DNA from: Eopsaltria australis
Taxonomy: Eukaryota > Chordata > Aves > Passeriformes > Petroicidae
Assembly (NCBI GenBank): GCA_034509425.1
Contig: JAVTVJ010000376.1
Coordinates: 124,001-188,000 of the forward strand
Reading direction: 5' to 3'
Length of the DNA stretch: 64,000 nucleotides
In this document: in pieces, positions 35,736-64,000 of the stretch
Numbering within the stretch: the first letter of the stretch is position 1
Layout of the letters: each line of letters begins with the position of its first letter
Translations under genes and position numbers: made by a program
Notes under the pieces: model-generated
Databases searched by the model: none
Seen by the model: the letters and a program-made list of their open reading frames with translations, nothing else
What the model was told of the DNA's origin: nothing

Positions 35736-38700
35736 TTTATTTCATGTGTACTTTTTGTTGGTGTGACACTTCATCCCCTCCAAGAACTAATCCACTTTAA
35801 AGATGTGCTGTTCTCTTTGGTAAAGCTTCACCTGCAAGGAGCTGCAATAACTTTGTGACAAGAGCTTATTTCTCCTGACTGCAGGGGGCAAGGATGGGAC
35901 CAAAAAAGCTCTCAGAAAATTGGGAAATAGTTCGAGGATTTATTTCATCAGACTCTTGAATCTGTCTGCTGGGGCTCCTTTGATCCGTGCAGTCACTCAG
36001 TGACAGAACTCTGGTAATTTTCTGGTCAGTGTTGGGATTTGGGTTAAATTTATGGAATTGTGGATGCAGAGGATTCCTGACTCTGGTTTCAGTGTCCTCC
36101 TGTTTAACCCTTCCCTCCCAAGGACTGAAGGTCCTCATGTGTAGCACCAATAAAGGTGATCTGGACCCTGATGCCTGTGCTGGTGTCACTTCTGAAAATC
36201 ACTTAGAAAATGGGATTTTGTCCTTCCAGAGCACAGTGTAAATACCTGAAATCAGGGAAATGAGTGGGGATCACCTGCTCCCTCAGGCCCAGGGGCTCTG
36301 ATCCCTGCAGGTAAATGGAATTAATTTGGCAACCTGCAGCTTAAGCTGCTTGTTTGGGTTGGTTTTCCCCAGGATTAGTTGGAGTCAAGAGTTGTTCCCT
36401 CTTAACTCTGTCAAAAGAAGCAGAACTGGATAAAAACCCTTCCAGCTGCTCCCAGAGGTGCTGGTTCTGCTTGCTGGGAGGAGGAGGAGGAGGAAGTGGG
36501 AGCTCTGCCTGTGCCCTCTCTCTGTTTCCTGCTAACAAACCCAAGAATGGACATCTTTAAAGTGCTTTCAAGTGCAGTTTCTGTTCTCCAGCTCTGTCCA
36601 TCAGTCTGTGTGCTCCATGTGCTGTTTGCATCTGTACTTGCTGTGGTTTTGTCTCATTTTCATCCTGCTCTCAGGTGGGGGAAGAGTCCAAGCCAAAATA
36701 ATCAGAGTTTGGAAAAATATGAACTTATTTGGAAAGCCTTCAACCTGCCCTGGAAGAGCTGAGTGTGCCAAGAAAATAAATAAAGCTGATTTTTGTCCCC
36801 ACTGCACTGGGGAGTTGAGTGTAGAAATCTCTGGAGTTTCTCTTCCTGCAAGCAGGGGGTTTGGGGCTGTAGTTTGAAGTAAGAATGACAGGAATGAGTT
36901 CTTAGGATTTGAATTTTCCATTCTTTTTTGCTTTTGCCCCCCACAAATCCCCAGAATTGCTGCCTAGAGCAGTGTCAGAGCACCCCAACCCCCCTCACTT
37001 TCTATTTTATTTAATTTAGTGGTTAAAGACAGCAACAAATGAGGTGTGTCCTGTTCCCTCTGAGCTGATTGTCCCAGGAATTTGATCCCTGCTGGTCCCA
37101 CCCCTTGGAATGGAGCAGTCCTTGTGGATGTGTGCTAAGCTCTTATCCATGCTCTGCTTATCCAATTAAGTGGCTTGCAGTTAATTAGGGGGTTAAGTGT
37201 AATTAATTTGAGGGAGAGGCAGGTGGCTGGGGGGTTGGGTTCATGGGTCAGGATGTGCCAAACATCCCTGGGATGAGGCTGTGCTGGGATTCTCCAGGGA
37301 CATCACTCCAGAAAGTAGATTTTGTAGGTGTTTGGTACCATTTTGCTGCTGTTCCTATGCAGAACTGGAGAGATCTGTGGGATATTTTAGGGCTGCTGTT
37401 CTCTGGGTGCTTCAGATAAGTGAAACTTTATATAATGAAATTCTTCAGACCAGTTCAAAATTGGAATATTCATTATGGCCCACTACAATTGTGTTTTCCA
37501 CAGTGCATTGAAAATCTTACCATTAATTCCAGGTCACCACTCAGGCATTGGACTTCTCTTACCATGTAGTAAGTAAAATTTAATTACAGGTTTTTAAAAA
37601 AAAAATTGTTATTCTAAAAAGAAAATACTTAAGAAAATACTTCCCTGAGCTTTCTGTTGCAGGTTTGTTAAGGCTTGGTTTGGAGGGTTTGAAGATTTCA
37701 GGCTTCCTGGGGGCCTAGGACAAAGTGCATTTTTGCTCTTCTGCTCTGTGGTAAGTTCAGCTCTTCTTTGAAAAAAATAAACCAAATTTTTAAGGAAAAT
37801 GCCATTCCAGAACTGGAATTTTATGCCCTTCCCTTCCCCAGCCTGTGCTGAGCACGGGCACGTTCCTGTTGTAAAAATTCTAGGGTGGATTGCATTTGCT
37901 TGTCTGTGCTAAATATAAATTCACTTTCACCTTGGTGCTGAAATCCTGTCATAGTCTTATGATCCATCCCTCTGAACTTGCTCAGAAATAACATATTTAT
38001 TGTAGTGGGGGGGAGAAAAAAAACCTCTGGGGAAGTGTGTGCAGCAGGGATGATGAAATATTCAGTATCCAGCATTTGTTAAAATTCAAATGAGGCACTT
38101 GAAAGAATGGTTTGAAGGCCATAAACTTCCCAGATTGCTGTGGCATTACCTGGAAACCTTAGCAAAGGAAAACCTCTTTCTTTTGACTCTGTCTTCCAGG
38201 GAATAGCCGTAAAAACTGAATTTACAGCAAAATAAAAAAAAATCCCTCCCAGATTTGGTTTCCTTTTTGTTTCCCAGCCACATCAGCCCTGTTATTTTTA
38301 ATGTGTATTTTAATGCTCTTGAGTTTTTTCTCTGCTACAAGGAGTTTGTAGTGTTAGAAGCTGATTTTTCTCAGCTGGGGCAAGGATTTAAATGAATTTT
38401 GGTTCATTTTGCAGAGTTATTTCCTCCTCTTTTCTGCATCTGCTGCTGTGGAAGGTGGAACAAGAGGCAAAGGTGAGGAATCCACTGCTGGGAAGTGCTG
38501 AAATCCCCCTGTGCAGGGCATTAAATCCTCTTCTGCAGCCTTGGGAAGGTTTTCATCCAGAGGGAGCTGCTCTCGGTGGTGTTTAAATTACCTTAATTTG
38601 GGTGTAATCATTGCAATTCAGATATCCTGGAAAATCAAGAGGATTTTGTTCTCCGTGTGCAGATTTGTCTGGCTTAAAGCCAATAATTAAAAAGTAATTT

Positions 38701-39310
38701 AGCAGGGTCTTGGCTTCCTGCTGTCCTTTTAATTCCAGCTTCCTCACGTGTATGTCCAGCCCAGAATTACCCTCCCTATTGAAGGGATATTGTTTGTGCC
38801 CTTCTGTGTGATTTTAAATAAATAGATTTTTACAGTATTTGCATAAAATGCTTCATAAAAACAATCCCTGCTTTCCTGCATTTGATCTCCAAGTTAAAAT
38901 CTCTGTGTATGAGCATAGCATGCTCTAGAAACGTTGGGATTTTTCCTGAAAATCTTGGAAACTTTGGAGCCAGTGACAAATTTTGAAGTGTTGGGAGGTC
39001 AAAGAACAAGAACTAAATCCTGGCAAGACATCAGTTAGAAAAAACAACCAAACCCTTAAATACCCACAAAATTTAATGCATTTATTAAATCATAAAAAGT
39101 AGGATTAAATAAATCAATTAAATTATCTTTCAAAGCTGCTGTACCACACCAGGCCCTTTGTGCATCTGGGCACAAAGAGTTGGAAAATCTGAAGTTTATT
39201 TTTTAACTTTGGGAAGAGCTGCCTCGAGCCTCAGCTTAAACCACATCATCCCATGGATTTTAAAACAGAATCCCAGAAAAAAACAAGAAAACCAGACAAG
39301 CAGTGTCTCC
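35736..39310. other. Intergenic spacer between convergent genes
   Basis: Mostly AT-rich. No gene, RNA or recognisable repeat was seen on either strand, and open frames are short and lack family resemblance. Confidence 0.55.
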
Positions 39311-39329
39311 TGTTGCTGCATGCAGCTCT

Positions 39330-39335
39330 TTTATT
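39330..39335 (-). terminator. KCNT1: Candidate distal polyadenylation signal
   Basis: AATAAA on the - strand in the context GAAAATAAAAGAGC, 3.25 kb past the stop codon. Confidence 0.4.
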
Positions 39336-40538
39336 TTCATTTATCTTTACAGAAATGTGAAGCATCTTCACAAGAATTGTACAAAACCCTCTCCCCTTGG
39401 CTGGCTGCATCCCAGCAGAGCAGCTCCCGGGATTCTGTGTCCGGGAGGAAAGATGGGAGTTGCTGTTGCTGATAAAAATCCATGCAGGAGCCGAGCTTGG
39501 AATAAAAACATCCTGTTCTATAGAGGTTAAATAAAAAGGGGGATAACAGGAAATAAATATGCTCATAACATTGGTTTGAGTAGTTGAGTTTAATGCAGGA
39601 TATGTGGATTTTTAGTCCATATTGAGCGTATCAAACCGTTAGTGCACACGGAACATGCGCCGGAGCCGTCGCTGGAAAACCCCAAAATATCCCAGCTGTC
39701 CTCGTTTCTGCATCCCCGAGGGCCTGCCAGGTCTCTGCATTGGAACACAACTGTTTCCTCCAGAAAAAATGGGATTTTTCCATGGTTGGGAGCATTCTCC
39801 TCTTGCCACGGAAGCTCCTTGTGCCCCTCTCCCCGCGGGCCCTTTTAGCGGCAGGAACGACTTTGTCGCCGCATCGACGTCGCCAGGACCATTAGAAAAA
39901 TAAACTGCTTCTGTTTTTACATGAGTATTGGAACTGAGGCTAAGGAATTAGAAAAAGGAACCGTAGGTTCTCAGAGTTGCATTGCCCACAGGTGAGTATT
40001 TACAGGGTTTTCCCCATCCCATGGGAAGGTCGGCTGGAAATTTACACCAGAGCAGGAACGCGGAGGGTTTGTACACGGAGCCTCCGCTTCAAACACAGGG
40101 ATTTGTACACTGAACAAACAGAAGCATCGTCAAAATACAGGAATATCGAGGGCATTTGGACAGGATCACCAACCACGCAGAGGCTTCAGTCCTTTTGGCA
40201 TGTGGTTTTCTCTTGGGATGGTTTTTCCCTTGGATTAAGGGGCAGGAGGGAGCTGTGTGTGCCCGCTGGGGGAGGAGGGACCCAACGCCACGGCCAGTGG
40301 GGCCTCTGGAACACAGGCCCTGGGTTTGGCCACATGGCTGAGCTGGCTGAGCAGGGCTGGGGGTGAAATTTTAAGTAAATTAAGGGTTTTTTAAAGAAAT
40401 TTAATTTTCTTGCCATGGGAGGGTTGAGCTGAGGAGCTGCAGTGGCAGCCCCTGTGCTCTCCCACACAGCCAAACAATCAAAAAATCATAAATATTGTAT
40501 GTTCTCAGTAAATATATGCACATAATCACACTTTTTGT

Positions 40539-40544
40539 TTTATT
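40539..40544 (-). terminator. KCNT1: Candidate proximal polyadenylation signal
   Basis: AATAAA on the - strand followed by the GU-rich AAGTGTGATTATGTGC, about 2.05 kb past the stop. Confidence 0.4.
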
Positions 40545-41753
40545 TGGGGTCTGGGCTTTTGTTTGTTTGCTGGTATTTTTTTTAAACCTGTAATACTGCT
40601 TTGTTCCACCCTCCCTTGAAAGCAAAGTGGGGTTTGGAAAATGACTCATACTAAATGCAGACACTTAAATACATTAACTCTGAGTATCCTGAGGCTTCGA
40701 GTTAACACAGAGCCCACTTGTCCTTTTGGACTTCAACCACACCCACTTTTTAACCCACAACTTCTTTTTGCCATTTGAAATGATAGATTTGGTGTGTGAA
40801 GCTACAAACAGAAATAAATAAAACATGGGCCTGCCTTAACCAAATAGATACAGAATTAAGCATTAAAAATCCACCAAAACAACCCCACAAAGTTTTAAAG
40901 ACAGTTCTGTTTGTGCCCTCAGCTCAGGGGGGTGGGAGAGGTGCACTCATTGCTGTTACCTCTGGTACCTCTCCAAGCCTGGGATGTGCCACCACCCAGG
41001 GGCTCCTGCCTGGCACTTCAGGAAAAAAAATAAAATAAAATTAAAGATGGGCCCCAAACTCCATCCAGGCACAGCAGGTCTCTCTCAACACCCTCTTGAG
41101 GTGATGCCAACCTTGGCACAGGTCCTACCCTGGGCATCTCTGATTCTCCCTCAGGGCCATGGGCAGGATGGGCACCACATCCCCATAGGTTGGGGCACCT
41201 CCCCAGCTGTTTAAAACTCATTTTAAACAGGTTTTGGCTTGTTTTCTTATTTGTTTTCTCTGTAAACATTGATTGGGGGTGTCTGGGGAGCAAAAGGTGA
41301 ATGTTAATGGCAATAAATTCAGCTGGCACCAAGTGCAGGAAGCTGATGGGATTTCATGGCCATGTTGTGCTTTACAAGCTCCTTGATTTAAAAAAAAATG
41401 ACGTTGGAATTGTAAGATCCAAACACAAAAGTATATAAAGTTAACGACTCAGTTATTCACTTGGCAGTCAAATAAACCCTCTCCACGTCGATGCTTAGAA
41501 TGTGCAAAGGTAGATGAAAAGCACATCTGGTGTTCGTGGTAGCGCCAGGTCCCTGCGGGTCTGGGGGGACATTCATGCACCTCTGCTGCAGGGGAAGCCA
41601 CGGGGACGGGGGGAACAGAGTCGAGCAGGGGTGGCTGGAGCTGCCAGGGGGCCGAGGTGGCCGGGGGGGACAGGCAGAACCCGCTGCCTTTACGGTGTGA
41701 CCGAGCCGTGACCGCGGGGAGGGGAAGGACAGCAGCCCACGGCCAGGACAGAC

Positions 41754-41765
41754 GGGGGGGGGGGG
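41754..41765. repeat. G12 homopolymer
   Basis: Twelve consecutive G on the + strand within the probable KCNT1 3' UTR (C12 in the transcript). Confidence 0.9.
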
Positions 41766-42588
41766 TTGGACCCCAAACTGCCCCTGGCCGGAGGGGAAAG
41801 GGCCGGGAGGAGGCACCGAACCACCACATCCAGGGGTGTGTGGCCCCGGCCAGCCCAGGACAAGGATCCCCAAACCCGCCAGGCAGCTCAGCTCCAGCAG
41901 CACGAAGGGGGACACAAAGCCAGGGGTTCAGAGGCACTGCCACAGGGGTGGCCCGGCTTTCGGTCCCCTGGGCTTGGCGTGTTTTGGTTTGTGAGATGCC
42001 CCGGGGCGCTGGGGGCCCTGCCGTGGCACCGGAGGGGCTGCACAGCCCTGTCCCCTCCATCCCGTCTGTCCCACGGCCACCAGAGTCCTTTCCCAGCCAC
42101 CCGGAGCAGAAACCCAGCAGAGGGCGAGGAACATGAGCTGGGTGTAAGAGCAGAAGTTCGGGTACCCTGGTGAAGGAGGAGGAGGAAGAGGAGCAGGGTT
42201 TCGGTGCACTTTTACTCTCGTCTTTTCCAGCCCCATAAACGCAACCAACCTGCAGCGTCCGGGGCGATACCAAACCCAGCCCTGCTCCCCCAGGGTCAGC
42301 GGCGTCCGGGCTCAGCCACGTCCCACCAGCACCAGCGAAGACTTTCTCACTAGTTGCGGTATCGGTATAAAAAGTTAAAATCCGCGGGGCTCAGCGGCTG
42401 CGGGCGTGTCCGGCTGTGCCGCCCCTCCCGGGGCTCCGGGCATCCCTCCCGCGGCGCAGAGCCAGGCTGGGCATCGCCTTTCTCCGGGGCACCGCGGGCA
42501 GCAGCCGCCTTCCCCCGGGCTGGGCCGTGCTGTCGCTCCCCGGCTGTCCCGGAGCCCTCGGCCCGGGGGGACGCGGGGCAGGGGATGC

Positions 42589-62245
<19,657 letters not shown>

Positions 62246-64000
62246 CTGCGGGGAAAGTCCCCAGAGGGGCCCGTCAGGGGGGTGGCAGAGCTGACCTGGA
62301 GCCCCCCAGGAGCCGCTCTGTGCCCCCATCCCAGCTGGGTGACATCCCACAGTGACCCCAGGCTCAGCCTCGGGCTCCGGGCTGCTCCCGCAGCCCCAAA
62401 CCAGCAGCACCAGCGGCCGGGAGCCCCAGTGACCCCCAAAGCTGCAGATGTGACCCACGGGGCCAGCTCTGCTGGGGGCACAGAGCGTGGCTTTGATTCA
62501 CACTGACAGCAGACGTGCAAACTTCTCTTTTCACACTCAATTTACAAGGTCCAAAACCTCCCAGCAAAGCCTTGGAGCAGTCTCCCCCAGTTTTATCTGC
62601 TCCAACACCCCCCGGCTGCAGCAGAGCAGGAGCTGGTGAGGACAGTGTCCCCAGTGTCCCCAGTGTCTCCAGTGTCCCCAGCATGCCCTGGCTCTGCCCT
62701 GGGAGGAGAAACACTCAGCACCGAAGCTGTTAAAAACCAATTTTCTCTAAAAGGAGGAAATTTCCCTTTGTTGCTAAGATACCACATTTGGTCATTCCAG
62801 AAAAACCCAGGAGCTGACAACCAACTCCAAACATCACTTGGCATCCAGGGCCACCGGTGGTGACTGGTGGCACGGGGACGAGGTGTCAGGGCAGAGAGGT
62901 CACCTGCCAGAATCCGGCAGGGAGGAGCCGCGGGGAATCTGGAAATGCCCCATCCACGCCTTCCTTGGCTCCTCCTGCCTCCCCACCGCAGCCCCCAGCC
63001 AGCCGCACATCCCGGGATCCCATGGGGATGGGAGAAAACCTCCCCGAGGCTGGAAGTGCTCCCCGGGGATGTCAGCAGGGTCAGGGATCCTGGATGAAGG
63101 GTGTGCGGGCAAAACCGGTCCCAGCTCAGCTCCTCTGTCACCGCCTCCCGTGGCGCTTTATAAACACCCGCAGCCCTCCGCAAACTCATCATTCATCACC
63201 CAAACCGCGGCTCCTGCTCAGAGAAACTCGAGCGGTTCCCCTGCAAGGCAAAGTCTGCTCCTTACTGCCCGGCCCTAAAGGAGCTCCGTGCCGTGAATTG
63301 CAGCGCTTCCCCAATTCACTGCGTTCAGCAAGTCCTGAGGAAGCGCCCCTGTTATTACTCCTTTTTGAACTGCTCGCAAGAGGTCACGGAGACCTCATTA
63401 ATCAGGCGTGTTCCCAGCCGAGGCATAGATCAAGGTGAGCAAATTCTCGGTGACAGCCGTGTCCATCCCACCCCATCCCCATCCCGCAGGTGCCGGCTCG
63501 GGCCGGGCGCGGCGCCTGCCGCTGCCACCGCATCCTGATTTATTGGGGAGCAGCTGCTCCTCGCTCTGACACCGAGGGATAAATATTTACCGAGCACTCA
63601 CGCCCAGCTGATCGGGCAGCAAATTGGGAAGGGGTTTTACGAGTCCCTCATCCTGGGCTCTCCCTCCCAGCCGGCCTAAGGGGTGGGGAGGTGGCCAGAG
63701 GGGCTTTGCACCACACCTGGTTCGTGGTCAGCACGAGAAGGGAGCAGGAGTGGACAACCCCAGAGCCCACTGCAGGGAGAGAGCAAGAGAATTTACGAGC
63801 CCTGGCTCACCAGCACGATGCCTGAGGAGCAAAGAGCATTAATGCAGAACCTCAAAGCCCAGCCTTTACACGTGTTAAAATTAATCGTTTCCAGAGCCAG
63901 ACTCAGCAAATCATTTTTCCGTGCCAGGGCATAAATCAGCTGTCACGACTGCTCACAACGCTGCACACAAGATAATTGCTCCTTCTCCTTATTAAAAATG
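62246..64000 (-). other. KCNT1: KCNT1 upstream intron, N-terminal exon not found
   Basis: No segment resembling either known Slack N-terminus (the Slick-like or the MARAKLP type) was seen. Most open frames with a usable donor leave in the wrong phase, lack a Met or look unlike KCNT1. A short 9-bp tandem repeat (AGTGTCCCC, four units, 62644-62679) and a MAF-type GACTCAGCA (63900-63908) occur here. The first exon is probably beyond 64000. Confidence 0.6.

Larger units (their letters stand above)
39311..42588 (-). other. KCNT1: Probable KCNT1 3' UTR
   Basis: Sequence after the KCNT1 stop codon. On the - strand, AATAAA signals occur at 40539-40544 (with GTGTGATTATGTG downstream) and at 39330-39335 (with GT-rich sequence further on). 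Either could end the transcript, so the UTR is about 2.1 or 3.3 kb. A 274-codon open frame here (41449-42273, -) has no family features and is attributed to GC-rich composition. Confidence 0.45.

Noticed and set aside
41449..42273. 274-codon - strand open frame downstream of the KCNT1 stop
   Set aside because: Low-complexity Pro/Ser/Gly sequence without a family match, crossed by open frames on the other strand, and lying where the KCNT1 3' UTR is expected.
62900..63112. Candidate KCNT1 N-terminal exon (frame ending PDSGR)
   Set aside because: The phase fits, but the donor is poor (GTGACC) and the peptide resembles neither known Slack N-terminus.

Overview
This window looks like bird nuclear DNA. 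It holds two large, intron-rich vertebrate genes that converge tail to tail, decayed copies of the CR1 LINE typical of birds and reptiles, and a very GC-rich, compact-intron half. The species cannot be named from the sequence alone. The gene pair, CAMSAP1 next to KCNT1 with 3' ends facing, matches the arrangement known at human 9q34.3. No bacterial, viral or CRISPR content was seen.

Layout. Positions 1-8900 are non-coding flank with no recognised gene. They hold a small promoter-like CpG-rich block near 1.7-2.2 kb with a possible first exon, two CR1 fragments and a 39-bp direct repeat spaced 946 bp apart. A 42/52-bp minisatellite (8921-9290) abuts the CAMSAP1 CpG island (about 9.3-10.15 kb), which carries a near-perfect RFX X-box and two NRF1-type sites. 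CAMSAP1 runs on the + strand: a probable non-coding first exon ends at 9753, 17 coding exons span 10395-33847, and the 3' UTR probably ends near 35.73 kb. The assembled reading frame is 1607 codons plus stop, close to the human length of about 1600.

From about 35.7 to 39.3 kb lies an AT-rich intergenic spacer. KCNT1 (Slack, sodium-activated K+ channel) occupies the - strand from its stop codon at 42589 up to 62245. Thirty coding exons are visible, about 1156 residues from just before S1 to the C-terminal ETQL. All intron phases agree. The exon(s) for the cytoplasmic N-terminus were not found between 62246 and 64000 and probably lie beyond the window. KCNT1 introns are GC-rich, short and full of small tandem repeats. 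A few AT-rich islands within them carry octamer, AP-1 or homeodomain-type motifs and may be enhancers.

The two proteins are not known to act together. CAMSAP1 binds and stabilises microtubule minus ends, and KCNT1 sets a Na+-dependent K+ current in neurons. The most interesting details are a phase-compatible unannotated exon candidate inside the CAMSAP1 CH domain, a 21-nt KCNT1 microexon with neural-microexon hallmarks, a GC-AG intron in KCNT1, the RFX/NRF1 cluster, and a KCNT1 tail segment that resembles KCNT2 more than mammalian KCNT1.
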